A DNA stretch of 64,000 bases from an uncultured bacterium. Its GTDB lineage: Bacteria; Cyanobacteriota; Vampirovibrionia; Gastranaerophilales; Gastranaerophilaceae. The translations under genes and the position numbers were made by a program. Position 1 is the first letter of the stretch, and each line of letters starts with the position of its first letter. The notes under the pieces are model-generated. The model did not search any database, was not told where the DNA came from, and was given only the letters and a program-made list of their open reading frames with translations. The stretch lies in contig CACYOO010000006.1 in the NCBI GenBank assembly GCA_902776035.1, positions 1 through 64,000 of the forward strand. Direction: 5' to 3'. Below, piece by piece: positions 42,665-51,513 of this stretch.

Positions 42665-42791
42665 AAATTCTATCCCTCACAATAAAATTTTAATCCCTAT
42701 ATTTTGTAAAATAATCCGCTTAAAGTATAATTTTTATACGCTGGTACGGTATTATTAATCAATGTGCAAAAATAAAGTTTATGTTAATTCT

Positions 42792-42819
42792 TTGCTTTTA
42801 TAAATAACACTGTTATAAT
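42792..42819 (+). promoter_or_regulatory. Promoter placing the transcription start at the ruvC ATG (leaderless)
   Basis: TTGCTT (42792-42797), a 16-base spacer and a perfect TATAAT (42814-42819), which ends 6 bases before the ruvC ATG. Normal initiation would fall on or next to the A of ATG, and there is no Shine-Dalgarno, so the message should be leaderless. Confidence 0.75.
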
Positions 42820-42825
42820 AAGATT

Positions 42826-43314
42826 ATGAAAATATTAGGCATAGATCCTGGAATGGCAATAGTAGGTTATAGTGTTCTTGATTTTGACGGAGAAAATTTT
42901 GAACTTATTACATCCGGTTCAATTCAAACACAAAAAACTCTTTCTAACGCTGCAAGATTATATGAAATCTTTAATGATTTATCTAAAATCATTGAAATTT
43001 ATAAACCGGATATAGCTTCAGTTGAAAAATTGTTTTTCTTTAGAAACAGAACAACAATTATACCTGTTGCAGAAGCAAGAGGTGTAATTTTAACGGCTCT
43101 TGAAAAATATCATATAAAAACATTTGAATATACTCCTATAGAAGTTAAACAGGTATTGACAGGTTTTGGCAGAGCTGATAAAAAAGATGTAGAAAGAATG
43201 GTAAAACTAACCTTAAAAAAGGATGATTTGCCTTCTCTTGATGACACAATAGATTCAATGGCAATAGCAATTTGCCATACAAGAAATTGTACGGTCAATA
43301 TGACAGCAATATAA
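42826..43314 (+). CDS. ruvC: Holliday junction resolvase RuvC
   Basis: A dimeric endonuclease that resolves Holliday junctions with RuvAB. The 162 residues are typical. The acidic active site is visible: Asp in MKILGIDPGMAIVGYSVLDF, Glu in SVEKLFFFRN, and the two Asp in LDDTIDSMAIAICH. QVLTGFGRADKKDVERMV is the family motif. It appears to be expressed from a leaderless message (promoter at 42792-42819). A membrane protein gene follows 15 bases later. Confidence 0.96.
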   Translation: MKILGIDPGMAIVGYSVLDFDGENFELITSGSIQTQKTLSNAARLYEIFNDLSKIIEIYKPDIASVEKLFFFRNRTTIIPVAEARGVILTALEKYHIKTFEYTPIEVKQVLTGFGRADKKDVERMVKLTLKKDDLPSLDDTIDSMAIAICHTRNCTVNMTAI

Positions 43315-43329
43315 ATTAGAGGTAAGAAA

Positions 43330-43815
43330 ATGAATGAAATTATTTTAAAACAGATAGCAATTCTTAGTGCAATAGCAGGCGGAGCATTAGGTGCTTTGTC
43401 ATTAATACCCTATGTAAATATTTTTACACTAACAATATTGTTTTTATGTGTTGCAGCATTCGTCCTTGTTTATATGAAACGTGAAAACTTGATAGGTATA
43501 TTTGATTTACGAGAAGGAGCTATATTGGGTTCTATCGTGGGCTTTGTCTCTTTTGTTGCGGCTTCTGTTGTATATATACCTATTGATTTACTTTTAGGTA
43601 TAATTCCGCTTCCTATTTTACAATCACACTTTTTCCTAAAATATTTCTTTAATAGTTTTGGTGGAATATTGGTTTTGTTAATGCTTGTTTTTTTCGCTGC
43701 ATTAATAAGTGCATTGATGAATGCATTTGCAGGTCTTGCTACATCCTACGTATATGAAATTTTAACGGGCTTTAAAAAAGAAGAAAATGAAAGTGTTAAT
43801 TTTGAAATAAAATAA
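43330..43815 (+). CDS. Four-TM membrane protein of unknown function
   Basis: 161 residues with hydrophobic segments at about 8-28, 30-48, 62-92 and 108-142, the third and fourth Gly/Ala-rich (REGAILGSIVGFVSFVAASVVY). It ends in a charged tail (GFKKEENESVNFEIK). This Gly-rich small membrane pattern is common in unclassified proteins of several phyla and I cannot name a family. It lies between ruvC and mtnA in the same direction, with an AGAGGT Shine-Dalgarno. Confidence 0.65.
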   Translation: MNEIILKQIAILSAIAGGALGALSLIPYVNIFTLTILFLCVAAFVLVYMKRENLIGIFDLREGAILGSIVGFVSFVAASVVYIPIDLLLGIIPLPILQSHFFLKYFFNSFGGILVLLMLVFFAALISALMNAFAGLATSYVYEILTGFKKEENESVNFEIK

Positions 43816-43840
43816 AATAAAAAAGAAAGGTAAATGAAAA

Positions 43841-44896
43841 ATGGCATTTGAATCTAAAATAAGAACTATCAAATGGAATGGTGATTCTTCAAGAATGATT
43901 GACCAAACAATTATCCCATACGAATTTAAATATGTTGATATAAAAACAGGTGATGATATGTTTGTTGCAATAAAAGACATGATTGTAAGAGGCGCACCGG
44001 CAATAGGAATAGCCGGCGCTCACGGTGTTGTTTTATATGCTTTAGAATTTGAAAAACAGAACTTATCTTTAGAAGAATTTAAGAAAAAATTAATTGAAAA
44101 ATCCGACTATTTAATTTCTTCCCGACCTACAGCAGTAAACCTAAAATGGGCAGTAGAACAACAAAAAGATATTATTAAAAATTCAAAATCAGATATACAA
44201 ACTATTATTAATGATTTAACAACTAATGCAGTAAAACTTGAAAACGAAGATATTGAAATAAATAAAAAAATAGGAGATTATGGTGCAGAAGTAGTACCAA
44301 AAGGTGCAACTATACTTACCCACTGCAATGCAGGTGCTTTAGCAACCGTAGGTTACGGAACCGCCTTAGGTGTTGTTCGTTCTGCCTATGCAAAAGATAA
44401 TACTGTTCAAGTATTTGCTGATGAAACAAGACCACGTCAACAAGGAGCACGGCTTACAACATTTGAACTTGCAATGGATGGAATACCTGTAACACTTATT
44501 ACAGATGGCATGTGCTCATATTTTATGAAAAAAGGTATGATTGATTTAGTTTGTACAGGTGCAGACAGAATTGCATTAAACGGAGATTCCGCAAATAAAA
44601 TAGGAACATATACCGTTGCAATTTCAGCAAAATACCATAATGTTCCGTTCTACATAGCTGCACCTTTATCAACAATTGATATAAATATAAAATCAGGTGA
44701 TGAAATTCCTATTGAAGAACGTTCTCACGAAGAAGTTACACATATAAACGGTAAAATTGTTTGCTCAGATAAAGCAAAAGTAATTAATCCGGGATTTGAC
44801 GTTACTCCTAATGAATTAATAGCAGGAATTATAACGGAAAAAGGTATTCTTAGACCTCCGTATGAAAAATCTATAAAAGAAGCATTTAATATATAA
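43841..44896 (+). CDS. mtnA: Methylthioribose-1-phosphate isomerase
   Basis: Converts 5-methylthioribose 1-phosphate to methylthioribulose 1-phosphate in methionine salvage. The 351 residues match the family: MIVRGAPAIGIAGAHG, ILTHCNAGALATVGYGTALGVV with the catalytic Cys, and VCTGADRIALNGDSANKIGTY with the catalytic Asp. The archaeal ribose-1,5-bisphosphate isomerase is related but shorter. No other methionine-salvage gene is adjacent. The gene ends in a very strong terminator. Confidence 0.95.
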   Translation: MAFESKIRTIKWNGDSSRMIDQTIIPYEFKYVDIKTGDDMFVAIKDMIVRGAPAIGIAGAHGVVLYALEFEKQNLSLEEFKKKLIEKSDYLISSRPTAVNLKWAVEQQKDIIKNSKSDIQTIINDLTTNAVKLENEDIEINKKIGDYGAEVVPKGATILTHCNAGALATVGYGTALGVVRSAYAKDNTVQVFADETRPRQQGARLTTFELAMDGIPVTLITDGMCSYFMKKGMIDLVCTGADRIALNGDSANKIGTYTVAISAKYHNVPFYIAAPLSTIDINIKSGDEIPIEERSHEEVTHINGKIVCSDKAKVINPGFDVTPNELIAGIITEKGILRPPYEKSIKEAFNI

Positions 44897-44897
44897 T

Positions 44898-44930
44898 AAA
44901 AAAGGTCTGTTTTAAATACAGACCTTTTTT
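44898..44930 (+). terminator. Intrinsic terminator after mtnA
   Basis: A 13-base perfect stem, AAAAAAGGTCTGT (44898-44910) and ACAGACCTTTTTT (44918-44930), with a 7-base loop. The A-run also allows it to serve the small convergent gene that ends at 44964. Confidence 0.92.
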
Positions 44931-44963
44931 TAAACATAACTATTAAATTTTTTGTACAATTAA

Positions 44964-45134
44964 CTACGCATTGAATGCTGCAGTTGTACTTCCGTTATTT
45001 GAATTATTAAAGTATCCTTCAAATATAGAATTGCCAAATGCTACTTGTGGTTGTTGTTCTTTTTGTTTTTCAACCTTTTTATCATCTATTCCGAAAACTG
45101 CACTTGATGATCCAATACCTGATAAACCGTTCAT
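44964..45134 (-). CDS. 56-residue low-complexity protein with AFG/AFN motifs
   Basis: A short gene with a good Shine-Dalgarno (GAGGAG, 7-8 bases before the ATG). The product begins MNGLSGIGSSSAVFGIDDKK, has a charged linker (VEKQKEQQ), then PQVAFGNSIFEGYF, and ends TTAAFNA. It has no signal peptide or Cys. The small size, polar residues and F-G motifs resemble the stand-alone leader protein at 17621-17776, though the two are not clearly homologous. It lies alone between two terminators and gmhA. Function unknown. Confidence 0.6.
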   Translation of the reverse strand: MNGLSGIGSSSAVFGIDDKKVEKQKEQQPQVAFGNSIFEGYFNNSNNGSTTAAFNA

Positions 45135-45249
45135 TTAAAATCTCCTCTATTTAATCTCTAATCTCTACACTTATATAAAGTATTTTTTTAATCAAAAATT
45201 GCATGTTTGAGCTTAAATATTAATTTTTCTTAACATAATCTTAAAGAAA

Positions 45250-45819
45250 CTAAATATTTTCTTCAATTATTTTGCATATCAAATGTCCGATAGTCATTTG
45301 TGATTCCTGTATTATAGGGGTATCATCAGATGGAACTTTTATTAAAATATTGGCATATTTATCTGCTTCACAATTGTTAATACCTGTCATACATATAGTT
45401 AAAACAGACAAGTTTTGTGCAGTCTTTAGTGCCTCAACAATGTTTTTTGAATTACCGGATGTTGTAAGAGCAATCAACACATCACCTTTATTTCCTATTG
45501 CTTCAATTTGTCTTGAAAATACTTTATCATACCCATAATCATTTGATATAGCCGTTATAATTGAATTATTTGATGTCAAAGAAAGAGCATTCAAAGCTTT
45601 TCTGGCTTTGTAAAGACCTGATACAAATTCACCTGCAATATGATTGCTATCACTTGCAGAACCGCCATTACCGGCTAGTAATATTTTATTTCCACTTTTT
45701 AGAGCATGTATAATATTTTCACATGCTTTACCGATTTGTTCTAAAATGTTTTTATCTTCATATATTTTAATTTTAGTGTCTGAAGATTTTTTTATATACT
45801 CTTTTATATTTTTAATCAT
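45250..45819 (-). CDS. gmhA: Sedoheptulose-7-phosphate isomerase
   Basis: First step of ADP- or GDP-heptose synthesis for LPS or S-layer/O-glycans. The 189 residues form one SIS domain with the family signatures AGNGGSASDSNHIAGEFVSG, LTTSGNSKNIVEAL, and the C-terminal ESQMTIGHLICKIIEE helix holding Glu and His of the active site. It overlaps gloA by eight bases, so both are translated from one message. The other heptose genes are not in the window. Confidence 0.93.
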   Translation of the reverse strand: MIKNIKEYIKKSSDTKIKIYEDKNILEQIGKACENIIHALKSGNKILLAGNGGSASDSNHIAGEFVSGLYKARKALNALSLTSNNSIITAISNDYGYDKVFSRQIEAIGNKGDVLIALTTSGNSKNIVEALKTAQNLSVLTICMTGINNCEADKYANILIKVPSDDTPIIQESQMTIGHLICKIIEENI

Positions 45820-46192
45820 GGTGTTTTTCTATCAATTCTATTTCATTACCGTCAGCATCTTTTACAAATGCAATTTTTGTTCCTGTAAAAATTGTAAATG
45901 GCTCATATAAATATTCATATCCAAGTGATTTGAGTTTTTCGCTAAAATCATCCAATGACTCAACAGAAAACGCAAAATGTCCGAATGCATTACCATTTTC
46001 ATATCCGTTTTGCGGAGTTTCATCATTGTAAGTTAACTCAATCTGAGCCGTATGTTCTTCATCTTCTAAATAATATAATTCACAATCATCCAGACGTTTT
46101 TTCTTAACCAAAGTCATGTTTAACAATTTTTCGTAAAAATCTAAAGCCCTTTGTAAATCTTTTACCCTTATCATTGCATGTAAAAATTTCAT
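45812..46192 (-). CDS. gloA: Lactoylglutathione lyase-like glyoxalase I
   Basis: Metal-dependent detoxification of methylglyoxal. The 126 residues start MKFLHAMIRVKDLQRALDFYEKLLNM (metal His in the first beta-alpha unit) and end AFVKDADGNEIELIEK, with GHFAFSVESLDDF between. Metal ligands His, Glu, His and Glu are all at the usual places. Whether glutathione is the real thiol in this organism is not clear. It is encoded between ispF and gmhA in a tightly packed minus-strand run. Confidence 0.9.
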   Translation of the reverse strand: MKFLHAMIRVKDLQRALDFYEKLLNMTLVKKKRLDDCELYYLEDEEHTAQIELTYNDETPQNGYENGNAFGHFAFSVESLDDFSEKLKSLGYEYLYEPFTIFTGTKIAFVKDADGNEIELIEKHHD

Positions 46193-46193
46193 T

Positions 46194-46673
46194 TTATTCT
46201 CCCTTTATAAGCATTACAACTGAATGTGCCTCTATTGATTTTAATTCTCCTACAGAATCCATTTTTTCATTTGTCTTTGCCTTTATTGAAATCAAATCTA
46301 TATTGATATTTAACGCATCTGCCAAACTTTTTCTGATTGAATTTACATAAGGTTTTAATTTTGGTTTTTGAGCAATAATATTACAATCAATATTATTTAT
46401 TTTATAATTTTTTTCCTGTATCAGCTTATCAACTTCTTTCAACAATATTATACTTGATATGTCTTTATATTTTTCATCTGTATCAGGAAAATGAGTACCA
46501 ATATCACCAAGAGCCAAAGCACCGAGCATAGCATCAATAATTGAATGAATTAAAACATCAGCATCAGAATGTCCGTACAAGCCCTTTTCAAAGGGTATAT
46601 CAATTCCACCAAGAATTAACTTTCTGTTTTCCTCAAGCCGATGTATGTCATAACCTAAGCCAATTCTATACAT
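46194..46673 (-). CDS. ispF: 2-C-methyl-D-erythritol 2,4-cyclodiphosphate synthase
   Basis: Fifth enzyme of the MEP isoprenoid pathway. The 159 residues from 46673 begin MYRIGLGYDIHRL with Asp and His ligands of the zinc site, then YGHSDADVLIHSIIDAMLGALALGDIGTHFPDTD, and end with the TNEKMDSVG motif. A frame from ATG 46685 adds four residues; the AGG at short spacing favours 46673 slightly. The start overlaps the HAD gene by eight bases. Confidence 0.96.
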   Translation of the reverse strand: MYRIGLGYDIHRLEENRKLILGGIDIPFEKGLYGHSDADVLIHSIIDAMLGALALGDIGTHFPDTDEKYKDISSIILLKEVDKLIQEKNYKINNIDCNIIAQKPKLKPYVNSIRKSLADALNINIDLISIKAKTNEKMDSVGELKSIEAHSVVMLIKGE

Positions 46674-47481
46674 TTGCACCTGCATTCAATACATATTTTT
46701 CAACGGCTTTTACAAATCCATCATTATCAACTGTATCAGTAACGAAATCCGCAACATTTTTTAAATCGTCAGAACCATTTCCCATTGCAACTTTTACTCC
46801 TGCCGCCAACAAAAGTTCTATATCATTATCATGATCACCTATTGCAAGGGTTTCTTCTTTTGTTATACCGTAATATTGCTGTAAAAATCTTACTCCATCA
46901 CCCTTTGTAGCTTCAGGATGACATACTTCGCAAAAATATTCCGTTGATTTTACAATATAAAGTTCAGGATAATCTTTTGTTAATTGATTTTTAATCTCAG
47001 TTACATGTTCTGCATCTTCATAATCAATAAGCAAAACTTTATTTACATTTTCTATTTTCAAACTTTCAAAATCTTTAATAAAATAAGGTATCTTTTGAGC
47101 TTTAGTATACTGTTTTATACTTCCGTTTTCATTTTCGGAATAAAGCTCATCATCCATATACAAATTTACATCAATTTTTTGAGATTTACTCCATTTTAAG
47201 ATATTTTTAGTAGTATCTATCGGAATATATCTTGCATAAAGTGTTTTTTCTTCCTTAGAATTATCTTTTATTAAAGCCCCTTGAAAAGACACTATAGGGT
47301 TTTGCAAATTAAACATATCAGCTATTTTTTTAGCGGATTTATGCATTCTGCCTGTTATTAAAATTACTTTTACACCATTATGTTCAAGTTTTTGAATACA
47401 ATCATAAACTGGTTGATTAAATGTTCCGTCATATTTTAATATAGTTCCGTCAATATCTGTTGTGATAAGTTTTATTGTCAT
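46666..47481 (-). CDS. Cof-type HAD-IIB hydrolase
   Basis: A phosphatase of the HAD superfamily, often acting on sugar phosphates or flavin/haem precursors. The 271 residues have motif I DIDGTI (catalytic Asp pair), motif II ILITGRM, motif III Lys in the ATKGDGV segment, and motif IV AIGDHDNDIELL, with the Cof-type cap between. Substrate unassigned. First gene of the HAD-ispF-gloA-gmhA run. Confidence 0.9.
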   Translation of the reverse strand: MTIKLITTDIDGTILKYDGTFNQPVYDCIQKLEHNGVKVILITGRMHKSAKKIADMFNLQNPIVSFQGALIKDNSKEEKTLYARYIPIDTTKNILKWSKSQKIDVNLYMDDELYSENENGSIKQYTKAQKIPYFIKDFESLKIENVNKVLLIDYEDAEHVTEIKNQLTKDYPELYIVKSTEYFCEVCHPEATKGDGVRFLQQYYGITKEETLAIGDHDNDIELLLAAGVKVAMGNGSDDLKNVADFVTDTVDNDGFVKAVEKYVLNAGANV

Positions 47482-47652
47482 TTTTTAATCTCAATTTATT
47501 GTATAACAAGAGTTTATCACAGTTTCAAATTAAAAATCAAGAATGAAGTTTCTTTATAATTTTTATAAAGATATAAAGATTATGTAAGGATTTCTTAAAT
47601 TAAAAAAAAAATGGATATAATAATAATGTAAGAAAAAATATTGGAGAAAACA

Positions 47653-47937
47653 ATGCAAATAGATGACATTTTAAAACAGTTGGACAATGCGGATAATTCT
47701 AATAAAAATGAATTGGAAAATGAAATTGTAAAATTAGGAACAAGTGCCGTTCCTGTTTTGATTGAACAATTACAATGTTCAAAAGGTTTAAAAAGAGGTG
47801 TCGTTGCAATGTCTTTAATTAGAATAGGCAGTGATTCAGTTGGATTTTTAAAAGAAGCTGCAAGTAAAAACCATGAATTCACTTGGGTTGCTGATTACCT
47901 TATAAATGAAATAAACAGCTCATCAAAAGCTGCATAA
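47653..47937 (+). CDS. Small HEAT-repeat-like protein
   Basis: 94 residues from ATG 47653, chosen because GGAG lies 6 bases upstream; the frame opens with TTG 12 bases earlier. Two helical repeats can be seen: LENEIVKLGTSAVPVLIEQLQCSKGLKRGVVAMSLIRIGSD and SVGFLKEAASKNHEFTWVADYLINEI. The pattern A-V-P-x-L-I-E-x-L followed by A-x-x-L-x-x-I-G is typical of HEAT/PBS-lyase repeats. It is likely a protein-binding module, partner unknown. It has its own strong terminator. Confidence 0.75.
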   Translation: MQIDDILKQLDNADNSNKNELENEIVKLGTSAVPVLIEQLQCSKGLKRGVVAMSLIRIGSDSVGFLKEAASKNHEFTWVADYLINEINSSSKAA

Positions 47938-47956
47938 TCTTTAAACAAATTATAAT

Positions 47957-47993
47957 AAAAGCGGTTTCAGATATTCAATCTGAAACCGCTTTT
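47957..47993. terminator. Strong bidirectional terminator
   Basis: A 15-bp perfect stem, AAAAGCGGTTTCAGA (47957-47971) and TCTGAAACCGCTTTT (47979-47993), loop of 7. It lies between the convergent HEAT-like gene and the exported coiled-coil gene and can serve both. Confidence 0.92.
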
Positions 47994-48022
47994 ATATGTA
48001 TTATTTACTTTTGTTTAATAAA

Positions 48023-48484
48023 TTATAAAACACTTTTTCCAAGACGTTTTTTTGCATTGTTTAAATCTCTTATACGTTTATTATTTTGACGAATTTGAGA
48101 TTTTAAGCTGGAACGTTCATTTTTTATAAATTTATATTGATTATCAACATCAGCATATTTAGATTTAACAACATTTTGGTCAGCATTAATATCTTCTAAA
48201 GCTGCATCTATCTTTGATATAGCAGATTGTAAATCACTATTACCAACAGTTCTGGTTGCAGCAGTTGAAGTATTAACAGTAGAAGAATTGTTTACAGAAG
48301 AATTTGATACTGAAACAGCGGGTTTTGCAGATGTAGCAGGTGTTGATGTAGCTTTTTGTGTTGATGGAACAGAATATGCCGTATCATCAAAATTAAGCGG
48401 TGTAAAAGCACTTCCGTCAGCAAACGCAGGCATAATTAACAATGCTGATAATATAATCAAAAATGTTCCGTTTTTAATATTCAT
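48023..48484 (-). CDS. Exported Ser/Thr-rich coiled-coil protein
   Basis: Start at 48484, where AAGGAG lies upstream, giving 153 residues. The N-terminus NIKNGTFLIILSALLIMPAFA is a signal peptide with an AFA/D cleavage site. The mature protein has a SAFTPLNFDDTAYSVPS segment, a Ser/Thr/Asn linker, and a C-terminal Lys/Arg-rich coiled coil (about 95-150). A periplasmic or cell-surface role is likely; no family recognised. Confidence 0.75.
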   Translation of the reverse strand: MNIKNGTFLIILSALLIMPAFADGSAFTPLNFDDTAYSVPSTQKATSTPATSAKPAVSVSNSSVNNSSTVNTSTAATRTVGNSDLQSAISKIDAALEDINADQNVVKSKYADVDNQYKFIKNERSSLKSQIRQNNKRIRDLNNAKKRLGKSVL

Positions 48485-48663
48485 AAAAATCTCCTTTTTA
48501 AAATTACTAACTATATAAATATAGTAATCCATTAACATTTAAAAAGAAAATTATTAATAAATCTTAAAACTGATAATTATTATAAAATCTTTTCTTTACA
48601 ATAATAAATAATCAAATGACAAATTATGTTTAGTGAGCTATTATATAACAAAGGAAAGATATT

Positions 48664-49116
48664 ATGTTGGACGATATAATGAATGAAAATAAAGTGATAA
48701 ATTTTGATGAAGATACCGGAGCGGCACTTTTACGAGCCGTTGTACTTGCAAAAAATAATGTTCCTTATTCACATAAGCGAATAGCTGACAATTACGTAGT
48801 TATAAAAAGAATGTATAAATTTCATGCTGTAAAAGCTGCTGTATCTAATACTGAATATGCACTTTTGCAACACTATAATATGCAGTCATTAGAAATGACA
48901 TCTGCAAATAGAATGACTAAAGAAATTGAATTTTTAAAAAACAGTTCTAACGGTAATGACTTAAATCTAAAAAAAGATGCAGATATGATAATGCTTATTA
49001 GAGCAAAAGAGCTCAAAAACATTACAGCAAGCACTTATACCAAATTGTCAGAAATGAATAACGGATATAAAGCATTAAATAAATATTTTGAAGAAATAAC
49101 CAAATTTAATATATAA
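48664..49116 (+). CDS. Hypothetical helical protein upstream of proB
   Basis: 150 residues, mostly helical, no membrane segment. It begins MLDDIMNENKVINFDEDTGA and ends KYFEEITKFNI. There is no Cys. A Shine-Dalgarno (AAAGGA) precedes the ATG. It ends 6 bases before the proB ATG and is probably co-transcribed with proBA. I do not recognise it. Confidence 0.6.
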   Translation: MLDDIMNENKVINFDEDTGAALLRAVVLAKNNVPYSHKRIADNYVVIKRMYKFHAVKAAVSNTEYALLQHYNMQSLEMTSANRMTKEIEFLKNSSNGNDLNLKKDADMIMLIRAKELKNITASTYTKLSEMNNGYKALNKYFEEITKFNI

Positions 49117-49122
49117 TTTACT

Positions 49123-50265
49123 ATGGACATAAGAGATTTTTCAAAAGCAAAAAGAATAGTTATAAAACTCGGTACAAATGTTTTAAGAAACGAATCTGGC
49201 GAAGCATCACTTCCTCGTTTATATTCTTATATAGAAGATATTTCAACCCTTGTTAAATCCGGTAAAGAAGTTCTTATAATAACATCAGGTGCAGTAGGTT
49301 TTGGAAGAAAAAAAATTAATGTTGAAAAATCTGATGATATAGTTTTGAAACAAGCATGTGCCGCTATTGGACAATCAAAATTGATGTCTATATATGAAAA
49401 CGGATTTGATTCTTATGGAATTACAATTGCACAAGTATTACTGACAGAAGATGATTTTGCAAACAGAAAGAGATATTTAAATTTAAGGAATACATTAAAT
49501 CGTCTTTTAGAATTAGGAGTAGTGCCAATTATTAATCAAAATGATACTGTTTCAACATTTGAACTTGAAACATTATACACGGATGCTTTAGTATCATTTG
49601 CAGACAATGACAAATTATCCGCACTTGTTGCAAGTGAAATGGATGCGGACTTATTACTTATTTTATCGGATGTAAACGGATTATATGACTGCAACCCAAA
49701 AGATAATACAAATGCAAAAATTATACCTGTTGTAAATGATGTAACAGAGGAAATAATGAACCTTGCAAACGGAGTATCAGCAGGGGGCAGAGGCGGAATG
49801 AAAACAAAATTGGAAGCCGCAAAAGTTGTTACACGTTTTGGTGGACGAATGATTATTGCAAATGGCAAATTACCAAATGTAATAAAAGAGGTCTTTACAG
49901 GTAAGGAGCTGGGTACAATATTTTTACCTGCCGATGATAAATTAACCGGTAAGAAATGTTGGATTTGTTATGCAACAAATATAATTGGTAAAATAAAAAT
50001 TAATAACGGAGCTAAAAAAGCATTAGCAGAAGAAACATCAAGTCTTTTACCTATTGGTATAACAACAATTATACACGAATTTAAAAAGGGTGATGTTGTA
50101 TCAATTTTAGATGAAGAAGATAAAGAATTTGCAAGAGGCATATCAAATTACAGCTCTGATGATTGTAAAAAGATTATGGGCAGACATTCTGATGATATTT
50201 TACAAATTCTTGGCTACAAAAATTATGATGCTGTTATAACAAGGGATAATATAACAATACTTTAA
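49123..50265 (+). CDS. proB: Glutamate 5-kinase
   Basis: First step of proline synthesis, phosphorylating glutamate; usually feedback-inhibited by proline. The 380 residues comprise the amino-acid kinase domain (RIVIKLGTNVLRN, ITSGAVGFG, QNDTVS, SDVNGLYDCNPK, GGRGGMKTKLEAAK) and a C-terminal PUA domain (about 285-370, with GDVVSILDEEDKEFARGISNYSS). The PUA domain makes this the long form. No Shine-Dalgarno is visible. It lies 12 bases before proA. Confidence 0.96.
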   Translation: MDIRDFSKAKRIVIKLGTNVLRNESGEASLPRLYSYIEDISTLVKSGKEVLIITSGAVGFGRKKINVEKSDDIVLKQACAAIGQSKLMSIYENGFDSYGITIAQVLLTEDDFANRKRYLNLRNTLNRLLELGVVPIINQNDTVSTFELETLYTDALVSFADNDKLSALVASEMDADLLLILSDVNGLYDCNPKDNTNAKIIPVVNDVTEEIMNLANGVSAGGRGGMKTKLEAAKVVTRFGGRMIIANGKLPNVIKEVFTGKELGTIFLPADDKLTGKKCWICYATNIIGKIKINNGAKKALAEETSSLLPIGITTIIHEFKKGDVVSILDEEDKEFARGISNYSSDDCKKIMGRHSDDILQILGYKNYDAVITRDNITIL

Positions 50266-50277
50266 GGAATTGATTAA

Positions 50278-51513
50278 ATGAGATTTGAAGAAATTGCAAA
50301 AAGAGTTAAATCTGCATCCATAAAAACTGCAAGTTTATCATCCGATATAAAGAAAAATATTTTGTATACTATTGCAGAAGCATTGCAAAAAAATTCAGAA
50401 ATAATTTTTAAGGCAAACGAAAAAGATTTAAACGAAAACAAGGATAAAGTTTCTCAATCCGTTTATAATCGTCTTAAACTTGATGAAAACAAAATGCGTG
50501 ATATGATTTCAGGTATTAAAGACGTTGCAGAACTTGAAGATATTATCGGCAAAGTATTGTTAAAACGTGAACTTGATGAGGGATTAGTATTAAAAAAAAT
50601 AACTTGCCCTATAGGAGTTTTGGGTATAATCTTTGAAGCAAGACCTGATGTAATAGCACAAATAATTTCACTTGCCGTAAAATCGGGTAATGCGGTTATA
50701 TTAAAAGGCGGTAAAGAATCTTTGAACACTAACAAGGAAATATTTAATGTTATAAAAACTGCATTGAAACAATTTAACGAATATCCAGATGATGCAATTG
50801 TGCAAATATTCACTCATGATGATGTTAATGAAATGCTAAAGTGTTCAAAATATATTGATTTGATTATCCCACGAGGCGGAAACAAACTTGTTAAGTTCAT
50901 AAAAGAGAATACTCAAATTCCGGTATTAGGACATGAGGCAGGAATATGTCATATATTTTTAGATAAAACTGCTGATTTTGATATGTCAGTTAAAATAATT
51001 ACAGATTCGAAAACTCAATACCCGTCAGCATGTAACTCTGTAGAAACACTGCTTATCCACAAAGATTTTGAAAATTCTGATAAATTACTAAAAGCACTTG
51101 AAATAAACGGAATAACATTAGACCATAAACCTGAACAATGGGACTATGAACATGGAGATAAAACACTTGCATACAAATATGTTGAAGATATGAATGAGGC
51201 AATAAATCATATAAACACCTACGGTTCAGGACATACAGACTGTATAATTACAGATGACAATAACAATGCAGAACTTTTTAAAAAACAAGTTGATTCAGCA
51301 GGAGTATATCATAACGTATCAACCAGATTTGCTGACGGATTTAGATATGGATTTGGAGCAGAAGTCGGCATATCAACAAATAAAACTCATGCCAGAGGCC
51401 CTGTAGGTATAGATGGATTAACCATATACAAATACGAACTTGAAGGAAACGGACAAACTGTAAAAGAATATGTAACAGGTGAAAAACAATTTCATCATAA
51501 GGATTTAATATGA
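50278..51513 (+). CDS. proA: Glutamate-5-semialdehyde dehydrogenase
   Basis: Reduces glutamyl phosphate to glutamate semialdehyde in proline synthesis. The 411 residues are standard. Motifs: IGVLGIIFEARPDV, GNAVILKGGKES, IPRGGNKLVKFI, TQYPSACNSVETLLIH with the catalytic Cys, and YGFGAEVGISTNKTHARGPVGIDGLTIYKY near the C-terminus. AAGGA precedes the start. The stop overlaps tyrA by four bases (ATGA). Confidence 0.97.
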   Translation: MRFEEIAKRVKSASIKTASLSSDIKKNILYTIAEALQKNSEIIFKANEKDLNENKDKVSQSVYNRLKLDENKMRDMISGIKDVAELEDIIGKVLLKRELDEGLVLKKITCPIGVLGIIFEARPDVIAQIISLAVKSGNAVILKGGKESLNTNKEIFNVIKTALKQFNEYPDDAIVQIFTHDDVNEMLKCSKYIDLIIPRGGNKLVKFIKENTQIPVLGHEAGICHIFLDKTADFDMSVKIITDSKTQYPSACNSVETLLIHKDFENSDKLLKALEINGITLDHKPEQWDYEHGDKTLAYKYVEDMNEAINHINTYGSGHTDCIITDDNNNAELFKKQVDSAGVYHNVSTRFADGFRYGFGAEVGISTNKTHARGPVGIDGLTIYKYELEGNGQTVKEYVTGEKQFHHKDLI

